From the NCBI GenBank assembly GCA_904063045.1, contig CAJFCJ010000012.1, forward strand, positions 1,302,001-1,366,000: DNA of 64,000 bases. Reading direction: 5' to 3'. Below the pieces are notes generated by a model that was given only the letters and a program-made list of their open reading frames with translations, was not told the origin of the DNA and made no database searches. Numbering within the stretch: the stretch's first letter is position 1; each line of letters opens with the position of its first letter. The translations under genes and the position numbers were made by a program. This document shows positions 1 to 13,776 of the stretch, piece by piece. Origin of the DNA: Dimorphilus gyrociliatus. Its lineage: Eukaryota; Annelida; Polychaeta; Dinophilidae.

Positions 1-421
1 TAATCTTATAATGAATTCCTATTTAAAAACAAGACTTTTCCATTCCTTTTAACTTCCCTTTTCACTTTATTCTTTTCCTCCTCTTTCATTACCCGCCCCT
101 TTTAGCCTCCCTCTCGCCTAATATTTACACAGTCTTTCCTACTTTTAATCAGAATTAACCTCTAATAAATTATAAGATAAAAAATACCATTTCTTACCTG
201 GGAAATATTATTGTAAATAGTTAATGAATTAACAGGAATTGCTTTAAAATATAAAATTGATCAAAATATTTTTTATTATTAGATCAAATGAAACAGAAAG
301 GAACAAAAAAAATTTTTATTCTTTTTCTTTTTATAAGTACTACCTTTTGATGAATCATTTAAGTAAATATATGTTCAAATCAAATAAACTTCCAATTAAA
401 ATTCTATATGGATTCTAATCA

Positions 422-441
422 ATATATATATATATATATAT
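422..441. repeat. (TA)n microsatellite
   Basis: An uninterrupted run of alternating A and T lies inside AT-rich intergenic DNA. Confidence 0.85.
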
Positions 442-795
442 TAGTATATATAAATATATATACAATATATAGTCATTTTTTTTACCTTTATTTATATAAA
501 TGACAAATAGGATTTATAAATCAATAGAAAATTCCCTATTTTCGGTTGTGCCTTTGTTTTACAGTTTTTGTTTTATAGGTAATTTGATTATTTATTTTTA
601 TGTTATTGTCGTTTGACTTGATTAGCCTTTATTAAAATATTTATCTTCTAGTTAGTAAGGTAATGTAAAAGTCTAAATAGGATGATATAGATACATTTTA
701 ATACAAATTAATTAGTCTAAGTATCTTATATCACTTTGTATTAATCATTGATTTTTTTTCTTCCCCTTTTTATCTTCCTTTCCTCTCTTATTCAC

Positions 796-816
796 CATCT
801 ATCTATCTATCTATCT
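796..816. repeat. (ATCT)n microsatellite
   Basis: About five perfect tandem copies of the tetranucleotide ATCT. The same tetranucleotide recurs as a longer array near 10.56 kb. Confidence 0.85.
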
Positions 817-3281
817 ACTTCATTTTCTCACTTTCTCCTCATCTTCTCGACACTATCTTTTCTTTTTTCCTATTACAGCTTCAACCTTCCCGTCTACATA
901 TTATCGCTTTTCAGAATGTAGATATGTCAAGAAATTACTTTGAATTAATTAATCATATCTCTATTAAGAATAAAGTAGAATAATCATCAAATATCTCATC
1001 CACTTGTATGGTTGATATAATAAAATATACTTTAAAGCTATCAAACTATCATCTTATCAAATATGACGATTTAGTAAAACATAAAAAATGAAATAGTGTC
1101 AATTAGCAAATATCAAACAATGTTGAATGTAAATACATAAAGATAGAATAAAAAAAAAGAGACGTTACAAACATAAATAAAGCAATAAAATAGTATGATC
1201 ATAAATAAATAAAAATACTAATTAGAAATGTTATAAGCATAACGAAAGATTTCAGTCTAGTTTACATTTAGTCGTGATTATCTTAGAAATAGAAAATATT
1301 TCCATATTATAAGAATAATCAATTAGATTTATGGTTTTTTTCTTTTATCAATAAATGTTAAATTTATATTTTTATATAAACAAAAAACTTGTAGAATAAT
1401 AATTTTTTTCATGAAAAAAAAACAAACTGTCACTATTATCCTATTCAGAATCAATAAATGTTATATTGACGCTTCAATTTGTTGAATTTTACATATAGAT
1501 CTATAAACAGTATATACAGTATAAATAGACGGTTAATATTTGCTATTACTATTCTTACTATTATTATTGTTATTGTTATTATTATTGTTATTACAATTGG
1601 TAATTGAAAAATTAGTAATATGCTTATTTTTTACTGTTAGATTGAAAATGTAACTTTTATCTGCAAAAAAATTCCTTAAATTATGATAAAATTTCAAAAG
1701 ATAAGTGCTATTTTAAAAGTAGTTTAATGTCAAATTAAAAAATTATATCTTTAACCTTTAAGAGTTCAGAAATAGAATCCAATGCTAATAAGATAAATAT
1801 ATTTAATATACAGTATATTCTATATCATATATTGAATATATGATCTATATTACATCTCTTCCGCTTTTTTGCATGTAAAAACATAAAGTTTTTGCAGTCG
1901 ATTAAAAAAATTGCTAATCATTTACAGATTAGTTAAAGTGTAAATATTGTATATAGCAAAAAATGGAGATGAGGAAAGGTAAAATTTTAGTTACAAATGA
2001 ATTTTTTATATGACGATTATAATATATTGTTAATAATAATTGATAATAAGCAATGACAAGATAAGATTATTATTTAGTAATATGTAATATATTTCATTTA
2101 AAAAGTTAATTACAACTAATAAATATTTACTATATTACATAAATATCCATTACTCTGTAGACACATTTCTATTATAGCTCCATATCTTTATCTTTTTATC
2201 AACTTCCACAGGCTTCCTTTTCTCTCTCCCCTCTCCCCTCTCCCTCTCTCTTTCATTTCCTTCTATTTTTATCTTTTCTTCGAAAGTTTATAATACTGAA
2301 TCAGAAAAATTGACAACTAAAAAAAATACAATATTGTTCCTTATTTCGTTCATCTTTACGCAGGTTTTTTTGGTTTGTTATTAATCTGATTGACATTCTA
2401 AACTAGTAATAAGTTATTTTCCTTATTGGATTGCTTATGGGCCATGAACTTTCCGAATAAATCTCTTAAGAGTACGATATAAGCTTTAATATATATATAT
2501 CTTTATTCGACAGTTAAAATATCATCAAAACCATGAATATGGCACAGTTTTTTTTCCTATTTTCTATAGCATTAATACATCTAAAAATATAAATTTATAA
2601 CTAAATTGACGTCAATCTTCTCAACTCTAATTATATTATCCTTATATTGTTAAAATTGATTTACTTATCGTTCATCATTCTTCTTGCATTTACTTGTCTT
2701 TTATTTCCTTTTATCATATATTTTTATTTAATATAGAAATATTTAATAATAAATGGAATGATTATTTTTTTTGGGCTATTTAAATATATTTCTCTTTAAC
2801 TTCCTCTTTACAATTGCTATGCAATAATTTCTATTCTTTTTCCTATCAAATCTCTCCCGCCTCTTCCTCCCTCTCCCGCTTTTAAATATATTACCTCGCA
2901 TTTTTCAAATCTTCTTCTCTGAAAAAGTTGACCTACTCTGGCACTAGATTATAGGTCCTATTGATAAGATAACTTTTTAGAGTATCTTCTTATGGTGTTA
3001 TGCACGCTCCTACATAATAAAGAAAAGACGCACTTTAAATATAACATTGTAATACTGAATAATTAATGATTTATCCTTCTCTGAGTGCGTTCTACTTAAA
3101 ATCTTATCTGCCAACTATCTGATTTGATAATCACTTATCTAAATAATTACTGTACATTCTATTAAAATAATAATCTTTATCAAAAATCCACTACTCTCTA
3201 GTCAGATATAAAGCATAATAAAAACAAGAAACATTCTTAAAGCCATTTCTTTATATTGTATAACTCAGCAGGAGAGTAATT

Positions 3282-5420
3282 ATGATTTTCCGATTGAGTA
3301 TTCTCGTTTTTTGTGTGGTTTTATTTAACCTTTCTCAAGGTGCAAAACTAGAGAAAAAACCGGAAGTAGCTTCAGAAAGTAGGTTTATTATAACGAAAAA
3401 ATATATACTGTGTATTAGCAACACAAGAAAGAACGTAAAATTCTCATAATTTTTTCGTCTCTTCTTTCATTTTAATAGATAAAGTTATTCTTAGCGATAT
3501 TTAAAATTGCTTTTTACTTAACAGAATGCTTAGTAAGCGATTGGAAAGAATGGAACGAGTGTAAATCAAAAAGTGGAAGTTCACTAAACAAACGTCTTAC
3601 AACCATTCATTTAAAACGTAAGAGAATATTAATAAGAATCAGTCTTTCTTTTTGTTTTTTTATTGTTCTATTTAAAATCTATTTTTAGCCGCTCAGTACG
3701 ATTCTGCAAGAGAATGGATGAAGCTTTCCATGGTAATTTATAATAGTTATCCTCTTTTTTCTATCTATCTGACATTTGCTTTTGTTTTTCATAATGGCAC
3801 TTTTCATCCGATAACTAATAGGCGGAGAAGGAAGAATATATAAAATATCTAGAAAAATGTAGAGCTGACGCAAGTTGTCCTATGTTGAATTTGAAGCCGT
3901 CAAAGGGAAGAGTAGACTGTGTAAATGGAATGGCAGGCGAATATCCTTGTAAACTTATTGATCAACTTTCGTTCGTCAATTTGCGTGATTTAGGCAGCAC
4001 TGACCCGCGGTAAGCTATTACTTATTACCTAAAGCGTAAAATCCTTTCTAATTATGTTTTTCCACTCGATTTATCTCTTAGAATGGAGGGTAATGATATC
4101 TGGGGTAAATATCGCACTTTTCACTTTTGTGAATAGAAAATTTTACATAACTCTAATCACATAGGTTGGACTGATCCTCAAACCAACGATGAATACGCAA
4201 TCGTCGGTGTCACTGATGGAACATCTTTCGTTCGAGTAACAAATCCTGAAGAACCAAAAGTCTTGGGTTTCCTTCCAACAAGAACAACTAGAAGTGATTG
4301 GAGAGATATGAAAGTGGTTAACAATCATGCTTACATTGTATCCGAGGCACCCGATCACGGTTTACAAGTTTACGATCTCACGCAACTTAGAGGAAAAGAA
4401 ACTTTTACCGTGCTTGAACCAACTGCAATCTACAGTGAATTTGGCAATGCTCATAATATTGTTGCCAATGAAGAATCAAATACTGTCTTTGTTGTTGGAC
4501 AAAACAAGGGTAATTACCCTAACCTCTGTGCAGCTGGCTTACACATGATTGATGTTTCTAAACCTGCTGAACCAAAATTTTTGGGTTGTTTCAGTGAAGA
4601 TGGCTACGTTCACGATGCACAGTGTCTTTTCTACCATGGTCCAGATGCTGAATATAGAGGCAAAGAAATATGCTTCTGCTATAACGAAGATACTCTAACT
4701 ATCGTTGATGTTACTTCTAAAACTGATGCTAAATTGATATCCAAAGTTTCATACACCGGATATAGATATACTCATCAAGGTTGGTTGCTAGAAGACCACT
4801 CCGCTTTATTGATGGATGATGAACAAGATGAAAGTAATGGATCGGGAGATGGGTAAGTAACACACAATTTAAATCCCTAACAAGAGCAATCATCTAATTT
4901 TAATATTACTTTTCAGACGAACCATTACTTATTTCTGGGATGTCAAAAGTTTGAAAAATCCTGTTCTTATGAACACTTATATTTCTAGCGAAAGAGCTAT
5001 TGATCACAATCAATACATCCTTGGTAATTACACGTATCAATCTAATTACGAAGCTGGTCTACGTATTCTTGAAATTAACAAGCCTGACTGGACTTTAGAA
5101 GAGGTTGCCTATTTCGACGTCATGCCAAAAGAGATTGGAGAAGTAAAATTCCAAGGAAGCTGGAGTAATTATCCTTATTTCAAAAGCCGTAAGTTTTTTT
5201 TTCACCAAAATTGTCACAATTTCTAACTTCATTCAATTACAAAACAGGAAATGTCATCGTTAACTCTATCGAATTTGGCTTATTTGTAGTTCGACCAAGG
5301 TACGATGATTTGCCAAAATCAAAAGAAACAGGTGAACAAATAAGAACCAGAAACATTTTAGACGCCTCACATGCCAAATTTTGTCCTCATCTACTCGAAA
5401 GTAGAGAGTGTAAACCCTAA
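3282..5420 (+). CDS. secreted LVIVD-repeat protein, choice-of-anchor B type
   Basis: Eight exons: 3282-3378, 3525-3617, 3689-3732, 3822-4009, 4082-4104, 4165-4852, 4917-5188 and 5248-5420, encoding 525 aa. The start gives a classic signal peptide (hydrophobic core FCVVLFNL, then a small-residue site), so secretion is inferred. A Cys-rich N-terminal segment of about 100 residues, with a W-x-x-W-x-x-C pattern faintly like a thrombospondin repeat, precedes the body. The body matches the bacterial/protist choice-of-anchor B family: GMAGEYPC, then NDIWGW, then repeated blades such as YAIVGVTDG, YIVSEAPDHGLQVYDL and LHMIDVS, an LVIVD-type beta-propeller. No catalytic motif is evident; a binding or matrix role is a guess. 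The gene stands alone, with over 3 kb empty on each side. The family assignment comes from remembered motif order and is fairly sure; the function is unknown. Confidence 0.85.
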
Positions 5421-6737
5421 AGTTACTGATTATATTACTCCATCAGTGAAAGAACGCTATATTTCATTTTTTTCAAAGTCATTTTATTAAGAAAACGTTC
5501 TAGAGTACGTTACTATAAATAATTCAACCTTTTTCTAAAGATGAAAGTTAAAATACAGATGAAACACAGTTAATAAAAAGAAGCATTCTTTAATTCTTTA
5601 AGAATTTCCTACATATAATATGAATGAACAACCAGAAATAAACATAAACATTGATAGTAGTTTCTTTAATAAACACTTTAAATATTACGTTCATTATAGA
5701 TTATCTTTATTTATTATTGCGCTGTTAGTTATGTTTCGAACGTTAATTTTACAATCTATATATAGAGGTAGAAGACGTAAAATTGCGGATAAAATATAAT
5801 CTCTTAGCAAAACAGACATGTATATATAAGGAATAATTCTTCATTTTGCATCAAAATAGCAACCTTCCGTTATATAGATGAGTATTAGTATCTATTATTC
5901 GCACCAAAATACAGTTTTAAATTTCAATATATACCATTGCTGTTATCTCTTAAAAAAGATCTTGACATTTCAACACTACACCTAGGTGTTAAAGTACCCA
6001 TTTCCATTGGAGAAGAATTAACAAAAGAAATAAAATAGTGCTACTAAGAGTTAATTAACCATCTTATCGCTGTAACAAATAAATTGCTAATAGGAATAGT
6101 AAAAATCGATATAGTTTAAATTCTTTCCTTTAGAAATATCATCTCTCAACATGGATGGAAAAAAGTAGCAGTTCTATGCTGTTTTTTCTTCTTATTTCCT
6201 TCTATAGAATCCTAATCTTATGAGGTTTGAAGCATGCAAAAAATTGTTCTAAATACATGACAAGAATCAAACAAGAATACGATCATTTCAAAAGTATTAT
6301 AATTTTGAAAGGAGTACTGTCATGTGTTTTATTGATCTTATCATTTCATATACTATATACTGTATTCTGTTAAATTCAATACTAAAAAGAATACTGAATC
6401 TTAAATGTCGAATTCGACATTATATAAGAATAAAAAGCTATTGAAATTATATCAAACCTCTTGGTATCTAATGCATAAAAGAGAAGAAACTAAATTTGTT
6501 TCTTAGTGTATTCGTATAATGGAAAATAATAAACATATCTCTTTAGTTTTATATGCAAAAATAAAAATGAATTACTTGAAGTGAAGCTATGAATTTATGT
6601 CTATATCTTACTTTATACGTATTTTATAATCCTAATATTATATTCAGAATTTTTTATAGCACAATAAAAATCCCTTCACTCCTTCATATCCCGTTCATTC
6701 TCTCTGTGACATATTATTGCTTTTTTTTTCATTTTAA

Positions 6738-6738
<1 letters not shown>

Positions 6739-6758
<20 letters not shown>
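6739..6758. repeat. (TC)n microsatellite
   Basis: A perfect CT-dinucleotide run, followed by a degenerate pyrimidine tract up to about 6780. Confidence 0.85.
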
Positions 6759-6770
<12 letters not shown>

Positions 6771-8143
6771 TTCATTCTCTCCATTGAGCTATTTTTTTCC
6801 AAGTCTAGAAATAGTAGTGTGTATACATTTATTGATATGTATACATTAATTTTCTCTTTCACTGTTTCTTTTTCAATTAGTAGACAATAAAATAAATCAA
6901 ATGATAAAACTAATAATTCATTATATTTAGTTAATATACATTTTCTATTGTTCAAATAGAAATAAAGAATTGTAAAAATACAATCATTGTTATAGAAAAG
7001 TAACAATAATTATGAGGTAATTATTATCCGAAAACACCCTTTGGCAATTCGTATTGATATTCTTATAAGAAGGGTGGGGGGTGGGGGAAAGAAGAAAGGG
7101 AAAATTGGGATAAAATGATTTGACTAGGGAGAGGTAGGGAGAAATAATTAATAAGGCACACTAATTTCCTATAAACAGTCTTTTTATTGACTATAAAATT
7201 ACTATATCGAACAAAAGCGAAAAGAGAAGCATATAGCAATTTTCCACTTGCGAATTATAGGAAATAATCAAAGTAAATAGCCCTAATAAACACAATAACA
7301 TTTAATAAAGACTTATTACATGAAACCTAAAAATAAAGCAAATCAAATGTATGATAATCAATAAATAAAGGATTATTCAATAAAGGAAATCTTCAGTCCA
7401 AGTTGAAAAAAGAGACTGTAGAGAGAAATCTGTATATTTAAAAATTTATACGAAAATCGAATATCGTACGAAGAACATTTATGTACAAAAAGTTTAGAGT
7501 AATAAATAAAACTTCCACCCAAACCTTTTTCTCTCCCCCTCTTCTTTATTATACTGTTATAATTGAAATGCCAGTAAACATATAGAACCTACTGGTGTGC
7601 ATAATGAAGAGTAGAAAGCAGGATAAAACGTTAATACGTGACCCTAATGTAATCGATATCAAGCTTATATGATACGCTATGTAAAAAGTACAGTTTCCCA
7701 GAAAAATAAAAGAACCAAAGCAAACGTGAAAACTAGGAAAACTAGAAAAGTCTTATCTATGACATGCTTACCTTATTTCTTTAAATAATCTCTCTTTAAA
7801 CATAAAAAATATAAATGTAGTAATTTTTTCCGATCATCTACTAATTACCTTAAATATTAATGACCCAATTATAAATGGATATTTAAAATATCAATTTTCA
7901 AGTTTAATTTGATACTTTTAACAACAATAGTAACAAGATTTTTAATGATACCGTTTATCTTTTTGAAAGAGAGATCTATCTCTCTCCAAGGAAGAAAATT
8001 AATAAAGTGTAAAATTAAAAGCAACTCTTTTCGTTTTTCTTAGAAATCTAGCAGTTGAACTGCCAGTATGATAAAATATAATTATAAAATAATAACATTA
8101 CACAAAGGTTAACTTTCGAGAGTTTATACGTATACATATACCA

Positions 8144-8148
<5 letters not shown>

Positions 8149-8168
<20 letters not shown>
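8149..8168. repeat. (TA)n microsatellite
   Basis: An alternating AT run flanked by further TATA-like imperfect units. Confidence 0.8.
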
Positions 8169-8180
<12 letters not shown>

Positions 8181-9505
8181 TAATTACTTTTAAATACACA
8201 TGATGGCGTTACGATCGAGACAAGAATACTAATGCACATCTACTTTATAAATGTCTTCGTTATCAGAATCTGGAATGAGTTAAAGGAGAAAAATTGTCGA
8301 ATTTTTTGATAAAAATGAATAATTAAAGGTGTTTTATTTTTTCAAAGTTTATTTTGTTCTTATTTATATAACTAAGAAGAAAATTGAAATAGAAATCATT
8401 CCTTTTTTCCTTAAAAGAATGATTTATAGTACAAAAAAATCTATAAAACATGTAAATAACATTTACACGTTGAAGGCAAAAAAGAAATGAAAAGAAATGA
8501 TGTTATCTTTATCTTTACGTTTGTCTTTCAAGAGTATATCGGAGAAAAAACGATATGTGGACAGAAAGCAACAGCATTTTTCTTCTCTATTAAGAGTGTT
8601 GTCTTTTTTTATGAATATCATAAAAGTTTTTATTTAAGATGATAATAGCGGAAGTATCGAATTTCTTTTAACCATGGAATTCCCCTTTGGAATAGACATT
8701 TTAGTTCTCCAAAGAATTCTTTACCTCTTCCATCCGTTCTATTTCCATACCCCTCCTGCCCTCTCATTTATACAAAAGTAATCCCAGTGGCATATTCCAG
8801 TTATACTTTTGCAGTTTGTATGAACTTTTAGTCCAATGTAATTGAGTTAGCTTTACATCTGACATTCACGATAAATGAATTTGTTTTCTGTTGGTCTTTC
8901 CGTCGCTTTTTTTTGTTCCTAATAAAAGGACAAATGAACAAACAACGATATAACAATTTGTTGTTCTCCCTTCGAGTGAACATTACAATACTCTTACTGC
9001 GTAGAGAAGCAGAATATAAAATTCATACACAAATGTATATATTATATATCTTTTACTATAATCTTTTTCATTTAAAATTTTAGATAAGAAAGGAAATGTT
9101 GAAAATATTAGAAAAGGAGAAAATAACAGCTTTAAAAGACATAGATAAACAATTATACTGTACATAAAGCTTACATATATCTTTGACATACTATATACCG
9201 TATGCACTTTTAATTAAGCAATATATAAAAAGTTTTTATCTCTAATACCTGTCTGTTTCTATGTTTGCTTTACATCATAGAAGATATTCCTTGGAAATTT
9301 TTAATAGAGAAACATAGTTAATAATTATCAGAATACACCGCTTAATCTTCAATTGAATGACAGAAAATCCTTTATAAATTATAGATTTAATTGTTTACGG
9401 GAATAGAAAGAGTAATGAAAAATAATTAAAACTCTTTTGTAAAGCTTGTTTAAATTATTAACTGGATTGAAAGAGGATTAAAGATAAAATTACCATATTT
9501 AAAAC

Positions 9506-10558
9506 CTATTTGTTGCTGTAAACAACGCTGAGCACCACTATTAATAACATACCACAAAATATGCAAAGAAAAGCAACAACCATTTTATAGCGAAATTTTC
9601 CAGATACGACGTTACTTAAAAAAATTGGTCCTGGATGTTCGTCCTGCTTCGATACATCGGATGATTTATTAGTGCCTACGCTAGATGGCATACCCATCGG
9701 TTGCAAATACAATCTATAGAAAAGGGAAAAATGGATGGAAAAATTTATTTAAGGGGTGGAAAGTAAAGTGAATTATTGTTACGTGTCAACCTTGGCGTCT
9801 CGACCCATTGTACAATGTCTGTATTTTCGTCTATAGCGATAGTTTGCCCAGGATTGAGAAATGTTTCAACCGATAGTACTTTCATTCTGGAGCAATCGGG
9901 ACTATTAAGATATCTGTTAATCTTAGAGATTAACTCTTTTGTCTTTTCAAATCTCTCAGTGCCATCATTATCAACAACAATTTCTGGTATAAAATTCTCA
10001 TAGGTTATAGTATAAGAAGACTTTTGACCAACTGATGATGTCAGATACCAAACTCGAAGAATTCTTAAAAGTTCCATTCCCGCTGCCTTGCTGACTGCTG
10101 GAAGTGTAAAGTGGCATAATGTATCCGTTGAGAATTGCGTATCTGTAGGGGCAAAACAGTAGAAATATATAGTCTCTTTTCTTTTTTTTATAATAAATAA
10201 ATAGAAAACAAAGGAGAAAAGTAAAAGGAAATGTTTGTAAACTAAATTAATCAACCAGTTTGCAGGAGAGAAATTCTTTATTTCCTTACATTGTTCTTGA
10301 ATATATTATATCTGTATTTACCTGATACAATATACATATGTATACCTTGATAGATCAATTGAAAACGGGGCAAACTTTTTGTGTAAACAATGGATTAAAT
10401 ATTTAAAAAAAATACTCAGAAAATGTCACCTAAAGTGACTTAGAACGTTAGCTGCCGAGCCTAAGGAAAAAAAACTACTCCAGTCCTAGTCATTAACTAA
10501 AAGGTAATTAGACTTAAATATGGCGCCTTCTCTCTTTCCTCATTTCTCGATCTATCAG

Positions 10559-10591
<33 letters not shown>

Positions 10592-13500
10592 TCGGCTCTA
10601 CCCCTATCTTGACTTCTCTATCTGCTGCTGCCTGCTCCTGTTCCCCTCCCTTTCTCAATGGACGCACTAAAGAAGAAATTTATTCTTTTATCAAATTGCT
10701 TAGGCTGGAAAGAAGAAATGTCAACGATATTTTTTATGCTAGAGTTAGAAAAGCATATTGTTAACTTTGATCGTCAAGAGAAAATGTCTCACACTTTGAT
10801 ATGAATATTATTTTAATGCAGGTTTCAGTAGCGATTGCTAATTTATGTTATTTTAGTTAAATTTACTCAGATACTATAATTCTGATAATTTAGACATCAA
10901 ATAGTAAATAACGTGAAAATTTTTGCCTTTGACAGATAGAGAAAGACAGAAGTTTTTTTCTATTATAGATCTCAATTATGGATCAACCTATCCCATTATG
11001 TATGGGTACTTTATGATAAAGTGAGGTCCATACTAATTTTCCGTTAAATCGCTTTGACAAGCAGATAAAAATTTGCAGGAATTTATGTACTTCTGCTTTT
11101 GATATAGACGTTGTTATGAGAAGAAAGAACGGAATCCTTGTTAAGATGGTAGATTTTTGCATCATTTCACTCCAAAAGGTTTATTATTGAATGGAAATAA
11201 TTTTTTTTATCATAATAATGTACTAACAAGAAATTTTCAGTGGTCGTCTGCAAAACACAGAAAGATATATCTCTAATCTACATTTTCTTGTATAGAAAGC
11301 TTACTTCAAAAATATAATATTTACCCCCACTTAGTTTTTATAAAAAGGAAATTGATGCAAATTAAGCCTCGGGATTATGACTAACTCGTCACAAACCCTA
11401 GATTTATCTAAAAACGACTTTTTGCTCAGATAACCTCTGAGTGGATTTGAATTGTCAATGGTAAAGAATTAGAAAAGGGGATGGTGTGGAACCTGATTGA
11501 GAGGTAGTTTGGGTTTTTGGGGAGTGGACAATATAGGAGTTTGTATTCAGAAAAATTTCATTGTTCTAATAAAAGGGGTTCAGTATACCATATGTCAAGA
11601 TATTCTACACGGATACCTTTCTTCTCTGATGGTATTTATTTTCTATATTCCGCACTGATTATGAAACATCCTAAACTCTTTTCCTGAAATATCTACTTTC
11701 TGCTTTACTAGCGTAATGCTCAAGTGGACGAGACAAACCCAAGGGACAATGGAAAATTGCTGAAATTTCCGTAGAGTATGCGTAAAAACATCGTCCAAGA
11801 TCAATTATTAATAGTTCTACATTACAAAATATAACTAATACCGTTTGTCTGTACCAACATGGAACTTTGAAGATTTATTATGTTGGATTTCTTTTCGTTT
11901 AACCAAATATTGGCCTTGTCCACCAGACGGGAAAAACTTTCGTATTGGCCATTCTCGTCCTGTTGGGGAACAATGTTTTCCAATCCAATTCGATTGCCGT
12001 GTGTGTCCTCCTTTACTTTACTATAGTATATCCTAATGATAAGAAGAAGGGGTATATCGACATCATTCGGCTGTGACCAGAATGTGCGATCTGAATCGCA
12101 AACGCCAAAATTATTTTCATAAGGAACAGTTTCTACAGCGATAATTCTGCCTGTGGGCAAAAAAATTATTGTTTACGTCCTCTTATACGTTTTACAGGCT
12201 GGGAAAACTTTTCTGGACAGTTTTATTGTCGACAGGAAAGGGCAGAGTTTGCGTAGGTCAAGTTACAGATTAAAACACGAAACCAACTTACCCTTCCACC
12301 TTTTCTCTTCCATCTCTTTATTGAGACGCCTTACAGCTCCTTTTAACGTTTCACCAGTTTTTGGTAAACAATCCTTCTTGGAAAATTGCTCAACAGTATC
12401 CAACTTTTGCGGTTTTAACCATAATCTCAAGCAACGCCACTGGTAATTCCTTCCATCCTCCGAAACGTTATGAATTTGCAGAGTAGAATTTTCGAATAGG
12501 GCATCTTCATAAGTGTTCTCCTTCAGAAGCGTCTCGCAGGAATATAGAGAATATTCCCCGCTACTTTTTAACCATTCATTAGCACGTCTGACTAAGGATC
12601 TGTGACAAATGATGCTCTGATTAGAAATATTCTCTTCTCTATCCTTCAGGAATTGTTGAGATTTGGTAAAAGGGACAAGAAAAGGAGAACGATTGGGGTT
12701 TCGTTTCTCTTCCCCCTAAAACCCTTTCCCTAGAAGGCCTATTTGAAAGAGGCCTCGGAAACGAGGGAATCTCACGGGAGTCAACCTAATTTTGAACGGT
12801 CTTCTTATTTGCCCGTCTCATTTCTCATGTCGTACATAATTATACTCTTATAATTCAACAATCGTTTTTATTATTATGCGTTTAAGAATACTATTTAATG
12901 TTTCTATGAAAAGTATAAAACTTCTTTTTAAACAATATGTAAATATGAGCCTGTATGAATTTTCCAATGAAAAATTACTACAAACAAACATACTGCATTA
13001 TATGTTAATTGAAAATACAACGATTTGCTGAAAAGTTGCAGAAGAGGCGACAGATGTTTAGTATTCCACGCGTATATTTTATATAAAAATGAAAAAAAAT
13101 TCTACATCTATGTGTTTTATGAGTATTTGTAGGCTTATATATCTACATAAATATATGTGTGCTTATGTTTTGTATATATAAAATATAGCTAAATTGTAAA
13201 TAAAGATATATATATATACAACACACATATTAGACGTAATGAAATTCCACTACTTGTTTATATTTATATATTTCAACAAATACATATTTATATAAAAACC
13301 GATATTTTATATATATAAAGTATATATATATACTGTATATTCATTGCATGTTTTATAGGTTTTATATTTTTTTATATTTATTACATTAGCTAGTTTAGAG
13401 CTGTTCAACATTTTTTTCTGTTTGTTTGTTTTTATGTTTACATTCAATAGAATACAAGCGAATAATGATAATATTAGATTTTTTTGCTTGTAACTGCGCA

Positions 13501-13776
13501 AAATTATAATGAAATATTTGATATATAAGTCAGGCTGTTTCACTATATTCGTTAGGTTTAATTAAATTAACAAAATAAATTTGAGGATAATACTTACGAG
13601 AAAGATTCAGTTGTACTTTGAGGTAGAACATCGTGATAATTAAGCTTAACCACAGATTTCACTCTTGTCGGCGCATGAATTTGAACATGTATGGAATCTG
13701 TTTTGAACGTCTTAGAAGATGATGAAGGTTGGAAATCATCATTCCTCAATAAACTTGTCGAAGCGCCGTCGTCCAT
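9506..13776 (-). CDS. unrecognised four-repeat, C-tail-anchored membrane protein
   Basis: Five exons on the minus strand: 13598-13776, 12292-12638, 11842-12150, 9791-10142 and 9506-9713, encoding 464 aa. The exon-2 acceptor is the only site that keeps frame with exon 1. Residues 1-60 are Ser/Thr-rich and look disordered. Then come four related modules, seen by aligning the helix motif (V/I)-x-x-(A/L/I)-N-x-(W/M/Y)-L: V76, V162, V252 and I350, spaced 86, 90 and 98 residues. Modules 1, 2 and 4 also carry a short ET(L/V/F) motif (CETLLKEN, VETVPYEN, VETFLNPG). Modules 1-3 carry LRLWL, IRIYY or LRVWY. A single hydrophobic segment near residues 437-460 followed by YSNK suggests a tail anchor with the repeats in the cytosol; no signal peptide is seen. 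Introns of about 1 kb and 1.7 kb are unusually long for this window. I do not recognise the family. Confidence 0.75.
10143..11841 (-). other. 1.7 kb intron of the four-repeat gene
   Basis: This intron is AT-rich and holds the longest ATCT microsatellite of the window. I find no nested gene. The open frames inside it are short and lack splice context. Confidence 0.6.
10561..10591. repeat. (TATC)n microsatellite
   Basis: Roughly eight perfect tandem copies of TATC, inside an intron of the four-repeat gene. Confidence 0.9.

Larger units (their letters stand above)
1..3281. other. AT-rich intergenic DNA, no gene seen
   Basis: This stretch is dominated by A/T runs, short TA-dinucleotide tracts and pyrimidine-rich patches. 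Stops are frequent in all frames and I see no exon-like open frame with convincing splice sites. It ends at the start codon of the LVIVD-repeat gene, so its last few hundred bases should hold that gene's promoter, but I recognise no specific element. Confidence 0.6.
5421..9505. other. AT-rich spacer, no gene seen
   Basis: This is 3'-flanking DNA of the LVIVD gene followed by about 4 kb of AT-rich sequence. It contains a (TC)n run at 6739-6758 and a (TA)n run at 8149-8168. Open frames here are short, low-complexity and not flanked by good splice sites. I see no RNA gene. Confidence 0.6.

Noticed and set aside
6589-7006. ORFs on both strands across the TC-repeat
   Set aside because: The Leu/Ser and Arg/Glu runs are simply translations of the (TC)n microsatellite.
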